From assembly GCA_023411575.1 (NCBI GenBank), contig JAEYOP010000016.1:124001-188000 (forward strand): a stretch of DNA of 64,000 nt, given 5' to 3'. Under the pieces are notes generated by a model. That model was not told where the DNA came from, made no database searches, and saw only the letters and a list, made by a program, of their open reading frames with translations. This document shows positions 16,517 to 25,300 of the stretch, in pieces. Each line of letters opens with the position of its first letter. The stretch's first letter is position 1. This stretch comes from Bacillota bacterium (lineage in GTDB: Bacteria; Bacillota; Clostridia; Acetivibrionales; DTU013). The position numbers were made by a program, and so were the translations under genes.

Positions 16517-17776
16517 TTATCCCTTTTTAAAAAGTCCGGTAAAATCAAATGTCGAAAAATAGTCGTCCGGTGTTTCCGCCCGCCGGATCAGCTCGGTGCT
16601 CCCGTCTTCCTTCAAAAGCACTTCGGCAGACCTCAGCTTGCCGTTGTAGTTGTAGCCCATCGCATATCCGTGGGCGCCGGTGTCATGGATGACCAGAAGG
16701 TCGCCGATATCGATCCTGGGAAGATTCCGGTCGATGGCAAATTTGTCGTTGTTCTCGCAAAGGCCTCCGGTCACATCATATACCTGGTCCAGCGGCGCCT
16801 TTTCCTTTCCCATGACGGTGATATGATGATACGCACCGTACATGGCCGGACGCATCAGGTTCGCGGCGCAGGCATCCACGCCGATGTATTCCTTGTGGAT
16901 GTGCTTTTCATGAATCGCCGTCGTAACCAGGCAGCCGAAGGGCGCCAGCATGAATCTTCCCAGTTCGGTGAAAATAGAAACCCCGCCCAGGCCTGCGGGG
17001 ACGAGGATTTCTTCAAAAGCCTTCCGCACCCCGTCCCCTATGCTCATGATATCCGGCGCGGCCTGATCCGGCCGGTACGGGATGCCGATTCCTCCGGAAA
17101 GGTTGATGAAGGTGATATTGGCGCCTGTTTCCTTTTTCAGCTCCACTGCTGTTTCGAAAAGCGTCCTTGCCAGGACGGGATAGTATTCATTTTCAACCGT
17201 GTTGCTCGAGAGGAAGGCGTGGATGCCGAAGTTCTTTACCCCTTTGTTCATCAGTGTTTTAAACCCCTCCACCATCTGGGGGTAGGTAAATCCGTACTTG
17301 GCCTGCTGGGGGTTGTCCATGATCCGGTTGCCGATCTTGAACGCGCCGCCGGGATTGTAGCGGCAGCTGATGGTTTCCGGCAGGCCCGCCGCCTTCTCCA
17401 GGAAATCGATGTGCGTTATGTCATCCAGGTTAATGGTTACATTCAGCTGGCGTGCCAAAGCGAAGTCCTGCTTCGGCGTGACATTGGAGGAAAACATGAT
17501 TTCGCTGCCCTTGAAGCCGACGGCATCGGACATCAGCAGTTCCGTGTACGAAGAACAGTCCGCTCCGCAGCCCTCTTCCCTCAAGATTCGAAGGATCGAG
17601 GGGTTTGGAGTGGCCTTTACGGCAAAGTACTCCTTGAAGCCCTTGTTCCATGCAAACGCTTCCCTGAGCTTCCTCGCATTTTCCCGGATTCCTTTTTCAT
17701 CATATAAATGAAAGGGGGTCGGGTATTTTTCGACGATCTCCTTAAGCTGCTCCAAATTGACAAATGGTTTTTTCAT
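16517..17776 (-). CDS. lysA: Diaminopimelate decarboxylase
   Basis: A 419-residue fold-III PLP enzyme. It converts meso-diaminopimelate to L-lysine and CO2 in the last step of lysine synthesis. The Schiff-base lysine is K54 in YFAVKATPNP. Other marks are HAFLSSNT (cofactor face), NLSGGIGIPY (phosphate-binding glycine loop), ELGRFM, and the C-terminal GGLCENND with the Cys/Asp pair contributed across the dimer. Length matches the family. Its ATG overlaps the stop of the TrmB-type regulator gene by four bases, so the two are translationally coupled. Related ornithine or carboxynorspermidine decarboxylases share the fold; the length and active-site motifs favour LysA. Confidence 0.85.
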   Translation of the reverse strand: MKKPFVNLEQLKEIVEKYPTPFHLYDEKGIRENARKLREAFAWNKGFKEYFAVKATPNPSILRILREEGCGADCSSYTELLMSDAVGFKGSEIMFSSNVTPKQDFALARQLNVTINLDDITHIDFLEKAAGLPETISCRYNPGGAFKIGNRIMDNPQQAKYGFTYPQMVEGFKTLMNKGVKNFGIHAFLSSNTVENEYYPVLARTLFETAVELKKETGANITFINLSGGIGIPYRPDQAAPDIMSIGDGVRKAFEEILVPAGLGGVSIFTELGRFMLAPFGCLVTTAIHEKHIHKEYIGVDACAANLMRPAMYGAYHHITVMGKEKAPLDQVYDVTGGLCENNDKFAIDRNLPRIDIGDLLVIHDTGAHGYAMGYNYNGKLRSAEVLLKEDGSTELIRRAETPDDYFSTFDFTGLFKKG

Positions 17777-18477
17777 ATGGTTCCGTTTCCTTTCTGCATC
17801 TCTATTAATTTTATTTCATTTTTCAGAGAATCCTTCAACAGGTCGATCAGGTTCTTTTTCCTGGAATACAGGCAGGTGGAGTTCGAGCCGTCCTCCACGT
17901 CTCCCGTCAGGACATTGGCGGAATCCGCGATGAGCCTGATCTGCCGGCTCGATTTGCCGGCCGGGTAAATGGTTGCGCCTTTCAGGTCCAGGGGCTCGTC
18001 GGTGATCAGTACGATCTTGATTCCCCGGTCCATTCCATTTTTGATTTCGGGCAGGATCACGTCGATGATTTGCTTTGAAGCGGAGATATACACGCGTTCT
18101 CTCGCATCCAGAACCATGTTCCGCATTTTGTCGAAAATGTGCTCCGGCCCCTTGATGGTAATATAGCCCTCCGCTTCCCCATGCTGCTGCGGGATGGCCT
18201 TCTGCAGATCCTCAACCGTCTCGCGGAGCTTTCGGATTTTGTTATTGCAGAATTCCTGCACCGGCACGGGAGCATACCTGGTTGCCGCCCCCTCCATGAT
18301 AAAAGCGGCGCCCTTCTCCACCAGCGTGGCCAGCGAAGTGTAAGTGTTGGACCGGGAAATGCCCGTCCGTTTCGCAGCCTCATATCCGTTCATATCGCCT
18401 TCCGTCAGCAGCGTCAGGTAGATGGCCGCCTCCTGCCTTGTCAGGTTAAATTGTGTCAGCAATTCTACCGCATCCAT
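17773..18477 (-). CDS. TrmB-family transcriptional regulator
   Basis: A 234-residue regulator. Residues 1-70 form a winged helix (LTRQEAAIYLTLL, AAKRTGISRSNTYTSLATL) and a coiled coil follows near 75-95. The C-terminal half (ERVYISASKQIIDVILPEIK, GIKIVLITDEPLDLKG) resembles the phospholipase-D-like effector domain of TrmB proteins, which usually bind sugars in archaea. It forms a bicistronic unit with lysA by a four-base overlap and probably controls it, so the effector may be lysine or a related metabolite; this is inference. A consensus promoter (TTGACA-17-TATAGT) precedes the gene. Confidence 0.85.
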   Translation of the reverse strand: MDAVELLTQFNLTRQEAAIYLTLLTEGDMNGYEAAKRTGISRSNTYTSLATLVEKGAAFIMEGAATRYAPVPVQEFCNNKIRKLRETVEDLQKAIPQQHGEAEGYITIKGPEHIFDKMRNMVLDARERVYISASKQIIDVILPEIKNGMDRGIKIVLITDEPLDLKGATIYPAGKSSRQIRLIADSANVLTGDVEDGSNSTCLYSRKKNLIDLLKDSLKNEIKLIEMQKGNGTI

Positions 18478-18524
18478 AAATAACTCCGAATTTCATCGCA
18501 AATTTAGTGTTCCTGTTTGGTAAT

Positions 18525-18553
18525 ACTATATTATAGATAGCCTCTGCTGTCAA
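18525..18553 (-). promoter_or_regulatory. Consensus sigma-A promoter for the TrmB-lysA operon
   Basis: Minus strand: perfect TTGACA at 18548-18553, 17-base spacer, TATAGT at 18525-18530, about 48 bases before the ATG at 18477. Confidence 0.75.
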
Positions 18554-18678
18554 TAGCCTGTACAAAATAACGTAATAAAAATGTTACCCAAACTTCATAT
18601 AACTGTATAAATTAATTTCCATTTTATGTGATACTATTTTACTGTAGCCACAATTTAACTTTGAGAGGAGATCATGGT

Positions 18679-21426
18679 ATGAAATTTAAAAAACTGATAT
18701 CCTTTACGATAAGCATACTATTGGCAATATCGTTTTCCATCCCCGCCTCCGCCACCGGGAACGACGACCGCAACGCCAGCAGCTTCAAGGATGTACAAAA
18801 GGGATACTGGGCATACGACCAGATCATGTGGATGCTGGGTAAAAAAATCATCGAGGGAACAGGGAACGGCTATTTCAGTCCGGACGGCCTGGTAACACGG
18901 TCCCAGTTCGCCAAAATGATGGTGCTGACCCTCAACCTTCAGCTGTACTACCCGAATACTCCCTCTTTTCTTGATGTAGGAAAAAATGCGTGGGAATATC
19001 CGTACGTGGAATCGGCAAAGTCCTACCTGACGGGCTTCAGAACTTCGCAGGGCGACAATTTCAAGCCCTCGCAGCCGTCCGTCCGGGAAGATATGGCGGT
19101 AGCGCTGGTCAAGGCGATGGGATTCCAGAATGAAACGGCGGATGAAAGCATTTTAAACCGGTTTGCCGATGCCGGTCAAATTTCGCCCAACCTGAGAAAA
19201 TACATCGCCCTTTCCGTAAAGCACGGGCTTATCGAAGGGTATACCCAGAACGGCCAGACCGTGTTCAACCCACAGGGCAACCTGACCCGGGCGCAGGCCT
19301 CCACGCTGCTTTACAAGGCTTTCAAAACGAACGAGGACAAAGTAACCTATGAGGACGGCAGCAAAGTCACATACGACGACAATTCCTATATAAAGCCGGA
19401 TATATCCGTCTCAAGCGAGGACGGCAAGCTCGTTGTAAAGTGGAAAAAGATCGGTTCCTCCCTGTTGAGAGGCTATATGGTCATTGTTTCAAAAAACGAC
19501 AGCACCCCGACCTACCCGGAAAATGGCTTCCTCTATTATTTTACGGACGTGAACAAAACCTCGGCGGTCATTGACAATAGCACGGCATACAGCGGAACCA
19601 GCGATTTCGGCAAGTACCTGGAGAAGGGGAAAAACTATTATATAAGCGTGAGCGCGGTATACACAGACCGGTATGTTGCCGGCGACACAGTAAGAAAAAC
19701 ATATAACGGGCCCAGCGATCCCACCTCCTATACGGCTCCCGTTGTAAGCGCATCGATCGAGAACTGGAAGCTTGTCCTCCGGTGGAACCGGATTGACTCC
19801 TCCAGCCTGAAAGGATACAGGGTCGTTGTTTCCAAGAACGATTCCTCCCCGAATTATCCCGATAACGGCTATCTGTATTCCTTTACGGACAGGAACACCA
19901 CCAGTGTGGTGATTGACAACCGCTCGGCATATAACGGCACGAGCGACTTCGGCCAGTATCTGACCAAGGGCCAGGCATACTACTTTACGGTGACAGCCGT
20001 CTACGACGACAGGAATATAACCGGTAACACCATCCAGTACGTGTATCCCGGCAATGGAGACGAGTATCTGTATCCGGCCCCGACCGTTTCCTCCGCGATT
20101 GAGAACGGCAAGCTGGTTCTGAAATGGAACAAGCTGGACTACTCCTATTTCAAAGGGTACCGGATCGTCATTTCACGGAACGATTCTACCCCCAGCTACC
20201 CCGACAACGGCTATTTGTCCTATATTACGGACAGGAATACGACAAGCGTCACCATTGACAACAGCACCGCCTATAACGGAAACAGCGATTTCGGCAAATA
20301 TCTTGTGAAAGACCAGGCTTACTACTTCAGCGTTACGGCTGTCTATGACGATAAAACCGTAGCGGGAAATGCGGTTCAGTGCGTTTATCCGGGAAATGGG
20401 GAGGAAAAGCTGTATCCGGCTCCCGTGGTCTATACGGTAGTTGAAAACGGGAATCTGGTCGTGAGATGGGGCAGGATTACATCCGACAAGCTGCAGAACT
20501 ACAGGGTCGTTATCTCGAAGAACAGCGCGGCGCCCAAGTATCCCGAGAACGGCTATCTTTACAAAATCACCGACCGGAACAGGACCTTTGCGGTGATCAA
20601 CAATGCGGATAAATATAACAGCGGCGATTTCGGTGAATACCTCACCAAAGGGGAAACCTACTATTTCAGTGTGACTGCGGTATACAACGACCGGACGGTC
20701 GCGGGCAACGCGGTTCAATACAAATACGACGGAAATGAAAATCCGCAGTCGTATGTCCAGCCGACCTTGAGCGCTTCCGAGGAGAACGGGAGGCTGGTGC
20801 TTCGCTGGAATAAGATCGACTCTTCCAATCTGCAGGGTTACCGGATCGTTGCCTCCAAAAACGATTCCACGCCTAACTATCCCGAGAACGGTTCCCTGTA
20901 TTGGATCACCGATCGCAGCAAAACCTATGCGGTGCTGGAGAGCAACACGGCCTATAGCAACGGGGATTTCGGCCCGTACCTCATAAAGGGTGAAAAATAT
21001 TTCTTCAGCGTGACAGCGGTATACAATGATAAGAACATCACCAGCAATGTCGTTCAGGCGGTGTACAACGGCGATGACAACCCGGCCCTTTTCCCGTCGC
21101 CCGCGGTAACCACGGCCTATGAGAACGGGAATCTGATCGTCAAGTGGAACAAGATCGATTCTCCCCAGTTGGCCGAATATAGGATCGTAATATCGCAGAG
21201 CACTTCTACCCCGGCCTATCCAGCCAATGGCTTCTATAACGTGCCGCTGGATATCAACGCCACCTCGGCGGCCATCGATGTGTCAAAGCCATACTCCAAC
21301 GGCGACTTCAAAACGCTGACGGACGGCACCGAGTATTACTTCAGCGTGACCGCGGTTTATAACTATAACAAATACAAGGCAGGCAACGCAGTAAAGGTAT
21401 TGTTTGTACTGCCACCGAAACAGTAA
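18679..21426 (+). CDS. SLH-anchored surface protein with six tandem ~112-residue repeats
   Basis: A 915-residue secreted protein. Residues 1-28 are a signal peptide. Three SLH domains follow (FKDVQKGYWAYDQIMWM, FLDVGKNAWEYPYVESA, FADAGQISPNLRKYIAL), which bind secondary cell-wall polymer. From about residue 240 to the end there are six tandem units of roughly 112 residues. Each begins like P-x-(V/I)-S-x-x-x-E-N-G-x-L-V-(L/V)-(K/R)-W, continues with YR(I/V)VISKNDSTPxYP and TDRNxT, and ends YYFSVTAVY. They look like fibronectin-III or Ig-type sandwiches; copies 2-4 are closely similar, so recent duplication is likely. No catalytic domain is visible; binding or matrix function is plausible. GAGAGGAG precedes the ATG at 18679. 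Confidence 0.9.
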   Translation: MKFKKLISFTISILLAISFSIPASATGNDDRNASSFKDVQKGYWAYDQIMWMLGKKIIEGTGNGYFSPDGLVTRSQFAKMMVLTLNLQLYYPNTPSFLDVGKNAWEYPYVESAKSYLTGFRTSQGDNFKPSQPSVREDMAVALVKAMGFQNETADESILNRFADAGQISPNLRKYIALSVKHGLIEGYTQNGQTVFNPQGNLTRAQASTLLYKAFKTNEDKVTYEDGSKVTYDDNSYIKPDISVSSEDGKLVVKWKKIGSSLLRGYMVIVSKNDSTPTYPENGFLYYFTDVNKTSAVIDNSTAYSGTSDFGKYLEKGKNYYISVSAVYTDRYVAGDTVRKTYNGPSDPTSYTAPVVSASIENWKLVLRWNRIDSSSLKGYRVVVSKNDSSPNYPDNGYLYSFTDRNTTSVVIDNRSAYNGTSDFGQYLTKGQAYYFTVTAVYDDRNITGNTIQYVYPGNGDEYLYPAPTVSSAIENGKLVLKWNKLDYSYFKGYRIVISRNDSTPSYPDNGYLSYITDRNTTSVTIDNSTAYNGNSDFGKYLVKDQAYYFSVTAVYDDKTVAGNAVQCVYPGNGEEKLYPAPVVYTVVENGNLVVRWGRITSDKLQNYRVVISKNSAAPKYPENGYLYKITDRNRTFAVINNADKYNSGDFGEYLTKGETYYFSVTAVYNDRTVAGNAVQYKYDGNENPQSYVQPTLSASEENGRLVLRWNKIDSSNLQGYRIVASKNDSTPNYPENGSLYWITDRSKTYAVLESNTAYSNGDFGPYLIKGEKYFFSVTAVYNDKNITSNVVQAVYNGDDNPALFPSPAVTTAYENGNLIVKWNKIDSPQLAEYRIVISQSTSTPAYPANGFYNVPLDINATSAAIDVSKPYSNGDFKTLTDGTEYYFSVTAVYNYNKYKAGNAVKVLFVLPPKQ

Positions 21427-21452
21427 GCTTCATCCAAATCGTATATAGAGCT

Positions 21453-21484
21453 TTGGGAAAGCCCGGAGGGGCTTTCCCAATTTT
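21453..21484 (+). terminator. Rho-independent terminator after the SLH repeat gene
   Basis: A perfect 12-bp stem (TTGGGAAAGCCC / GGGCTTTCCCAA) with a GGAG loop, followed by TTTT. Confidence 0.85.
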
Positions 21485-21575
21485 CTCGCCCAGTATAGGA
21501 CAAGGCGTCCTTGCTGCCGGCTTTTCGTCTGACCTTGGCCTTACGGCTGGATTCCATCTGGCTTTCCGCCCGACT

Positions 21576-22190
21576 TTACATCTGGCCTTCCGCCTGCACC
21601 TGGCCCGCTGCCGCTTCCGGCTCGGCCTCCGTCTCCTTTGCGCGCCCGTTTACGGTCGCGATGATCTCGCCCGGCCGGGAGATCAATGAAATTTTATCCG
21701 TAAATTTCAAATCGCCGGCCGTAAAGCTGTGGCCCGGCGTCAGCCCCGAAATATCCGCTTCCACATACTTGGGGATATTGCCGGGAAGGCATTCCACCTT
21801 CACAGCGTCGAGCTGATGCATAATGACATTGCCGGCCCTCATCACGGAATCGCCTCCTATGACCCTGACCGGGACATCCACCGTGACGCGCTCCTGGGGA
21901 TTGATCCGCTGAAGATCCAGGTGGATGATTTCCTTGTTGACCGGATCATACTGGATATCCTTAATCAGTACGGAAAGATCGTGTTCTTCCGCAAACTCCG
22001 TATTGAATACGGCATTCCGGCCGTTATGCTTTATAAAGCCCTTCAGTTCGGACGCATTCACCCGGGCGGGAACCGCCTGCATATCCCCGCCGTAGACCAC
22101 CGCCGGCACCTGGCCGCGCTTCCGGAGCCTTCCGCCCCTTCCGCCGCCGATCTCGTTTCTTTTTTCAAGCTTCAGACTATTGTTCTCCAT
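21576..22190 (-). CDS. rplY: 50S ribosomal protein L25 / general stress protein Ctc
   Basis: A 204-residue L25 of the long (Ctc/TL5) type. It binds 5S rRNA in the large subunit. The N-terminal L25 domain covers residues 1-95 (LRKRGQVPAVVYGG; IKDIQYDPVNKEIIHLDLQ). The C-terminal TL5-type beta domain follows (VDVPVRVIGG, LPGNIPKYVEADISGL). The tail after residue 185 is acidic and low-complexity, as often in this family. It stands alone with no ribosomal gene neighbours. A perfect 13-bp hairpin sits over its GGAGG ribosome site, so translation may be regulated. Confidence 0.95.
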   Translation of the reverse strand: MENNSLKLEKRNEIGGGRGGRLRKRGQVPAVVYGGDMQAVPARVNASELKGFIKHNGRNAVFNTEFAEEHDLSVLIKDIQYDPVNKEIIHLDLQRINPQERVTVDVPVRVIGGDSVMRAGNVIMHQLDAVKVECLPGNIPKYVEADISGLTPGHSFTAGDLKFTDKISLISRPGEIIATVNGRAKETEAEPEAAAGQVQAEGQM

Positions 22191-22192
22191 AA

Positions 22193-22227
22193 AATAACCT
22201 CCGATTCTTACTCCATCGGAGGTTATT
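22193..22227 (-). promoter_or_regulatory. Hairpin sequestering the rplY ribosome binding site
   Basis: Perfect 13-bp inverted repeat (AATAACCTCCGAT, 9-base loop, ATCGGAGGTTATT). The GGAGG that serves the rplY ATG at 22190 lies inside the 3' arm and pairs with CCTCC in the 5' arm. Confidence 0.75.
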
Positions 22228-22277
22228 ATTGACAGAATTTTATTTCGCTAGTCAGGCTGTCCGCCCGTGAATGGCAA

Positions 22278-22316
22278 AATCCGACGGCGGGCCGATCGGC
22301 CTGCCGCCGGATTTTT
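22278..22316 (-). terminator. Terminator after the PL9-SLH gene
   Basis: A 16-bp stem with one mismatch and one G-U pair (AATCCG...CGGATT outer arms, GATC loop) flanked by A/T runs. It lies 15 bases beyond the stop at 22331 and can act in both directions. Confidence 0.75.
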
Positions 22317-22330
22317 ATGAATGGAGATGT

Positions 22331-25300
22331 TTAGCGGTTTCTATTGTAAACCTCATACAGGAATGAAGCGGCTTCCGCCCGTGTCGCATGATTATGGGGA
22401 TTAATATCGCCAGTATTGCCTTTTATCAACCGGCTCTTGATCAACGCAGCAATGTCATTCACCGCATAGGGGGATACCGAAGCATTGTCTCTGAAGCTTG
22501 ACAGGCTTCCGCTCATGTCTCCCGTAATAAGCTTGCCTGTTAATCTCAGCGCTCTTGCCGCCATTACAAACATTTCCTGTCTGGAAATCGGCGCTCCCGG
22601 GTTGAAGCGGTTATTTCCGGTACCTTTCACGATACCGAGTTTCTTTGCCGTAACAACAGCACCGTAATGGCTGTCCTTAGGCTCCACATCACTGAATCCA
22701 GAATCCGCTTTTGCGGACAGACCCAGTGCCCGGACAAGCCATTCGGTATATTCCGCTCTTGTTATTTTCGCCGCCGGTGTAAAGGCTTTATCTGAGGTTC
22801 CGCCTATAACTCCTTTGGAAGCCAACACTTCAATGGATTTCTTTGCCCAGCTAAAACCTGACAGATCGTTGAAGGTTACGTGAGCAGATGTAATGGCATA
22901 CGTACTGAAATGCGTAGTGCTGAACACAACCGTCCCGGTTGCGGCGTCATACCTTCCATTCGGCACGGCTATCGCATTGCCCGAACCATCAATATACCAT
23001 ACAACAATATGCTCGGGATCTTTTAATTCATCTGCGGAAGGAGTGTATGGGATCGATATGTTTACCGGTGCATCAGGATTGTCATAACGGATGCTCTTTC
23101 CTTCCGAGCTTACGCTTAATTCAATAACGGGCCTGTTGCCTATTTGTGCTTTTATATCTGCCGACAGGGAATCTTTATTTACCGAAGCAATGGACAATGA
23201 AACATCTGCCGTGCCAAGTCCCGCATTGTTCAGCATATTGCCGGGTATGGACACAGTGCCAAGCGCCGTCCTGACTTCAACCCGCTGTGCAAGGGAAGCC
23301 GCATTAAACGTGCTCGCCGGTAAAACCGAATTGTAGGCAGTAGCCCCCGGAACCTGCGGTATGATCAAGCCGACCGTTTTAATGCCATCCTCTCCGGCTG
23401 TGGCTTTTGTCAGCGCCTGCTGTATTGTTGCAGCCGGCACGGTGATCGTTGCATTCCCTTTGCCGTCAAGTGCCGGGGCCGGCAATGTCACAGTCGGCGC
23501 CGGACTTGTACTGGGCGGCAGCGGGGCGGCGGTTGTTGATCCGGAAGACGTTTCTCCGCCATCATTACTTGATGTTATATGCCTGAGGAAATTCCCCCAG
23601 ATAATATTTCCCTGGGCGTCTCTCTGATATGGCAATGATGGTGTCAAGCTTGCGAAATAGCTGCTTGGGAGTACCATTCCTAAAGAATTTACAGAAGCGG
23701 TGCCGTTCCAGAAATAATTGACGCCATTCCTCAATGCGGCCGGGTAACTGTCTGCGACACCAGACGCGCTTCTGTATGATATTACGTTATTTGCTGTAAA
23801 TTGCGGTGTTATCGTACTGGACGTTGTAAATACAAAGTTGGCGCCTGTATTATTATACGAAGTACAATTATACGCTTGTACGGCCGGATTGCTGTTGCTG
23901 GTGAAGCCGGCGGCTCCGTTCCCGAAAGCAATGCTGTTCCGGATTATATTCGCTACGGCAATGCCCTCGCCGCCGAGCTTGAAGCCGTTCTTGTCCCCGG
24001 CGCCGACTCTTCCGTTGGTAAGCGTTCCGTTATTATAGGCAATGCAATCCTCGATCAGGACCGCACCGATCGGCCCGGTTTCAGCCTTGGTATACAAATC
24101 CCAGCCATCGTCAATATTGTTATGGGCTATGCAGCCTCTGAATACATTGCCCTCGCCACAGGTAAGCTTTGCAGCAAAACCGTCGGCATTGTTCTCAGAA
24201 GCATCCCTGTTGTCATATGCGTCGCAGTTGAGAATCAGGTTGTTGGCCGGCCAGTCGGCATTCGCCAGAGTAGGGAGGAATCTGCTGATCTGAAGACCGG
24301 TATTTGCATTTGCATAAACTGTGCAGCGCTCGATGATGTTATTGTTTCCGCCGACCAGAATACCGTTGTTGTTCGATCTGGTAACGTTGATACCGGTGAT
24401 GTGCCAGTAACTTCCTCCGATCTGGATGCCGGAAGCAATCGTACCGAAGTCGATAAGAACCGCTTCTCCATTGTATGCCGAAAGAGTTTTGAGACCGGAA
24501 GCGGAGCCGTCATTCTGCATGGGTATTGTAACCGCTGTTGTACGATTATATGTTCCACCCAGCATATATATCGTCTGACCTTCTTTGACAAATTGCAGCG
24601 CGGTATCGAGATCGACCGGATCGGCTTTTTCTCCCGTCGCGGTGCTGGCGCCGGTTGGTGATACATAAATTGCGCCGTCGCTTGTTTCAAAAATTTTCAT
24701 GGCAACTGTGAAATTCGATACGAGCCTGTCATACGATGTCAGTAGCTGCGACGTATCGGGCGTCAGTGTAATGGTAAAGTCCGTTTCAGCATCGGCTGTG
24801 ATTGTTGTATTTTGGGCAAAGGTTTCATTTGCCGTTACAGGTACATCACTGGCGATAATGGTTTCATCCTGCTTGATCGTTGCAGTGCCATTGACGTTCG
24901 AAACGAATTCCAAAGCATAGTCCGTTTTTGAAGTTGCTGTAAGAGATACTATATCCAGCGTCGGAGCTGTTGCCACCGGGGGAGGCAATACTGCGGGCGC
25001 ATCTGTAGCCGCGGCGCTGACTGAGAAGCTTACATTGCTTACTTCTATTGTGGCAAGCCTTGCGACAAAGAAGCCCACATACAGGTTCGGATCCTGGCAG
25101 TTGAAATTGGCGGGCATATAGAACGTGCTTGTCGTTGCAGGATTGCCGTTAAGGCTGACGGTAAAGCCGGTATTTGTCTTGGTAAGCGTCAGGCGGTAAT
25201 TTGCGGCCGGATAGGTATTCGCGGTCGTCGGTCTTGGCAGGCCCCAGTTGGTAGGATCCATAACAGTGCCTACATTACCGGCGGAAGTGGTAACGCCCGA

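Noticed and set aside
16421..17707. 428-codon plus-strand frame opposite lysA
   Set aside because: lysA motifs (K54, GGLCENND) are on the minus strand. The plus frame has no recognisable content and its ATG sits in the remnant region.
19420..21420. Tandem repeats as a possible CRISPR or DNA satellite
   Set aside because: The period is about 340 bases, in frame, with protein-level conservation and synonymous differences, so it is a repeated protein domain.
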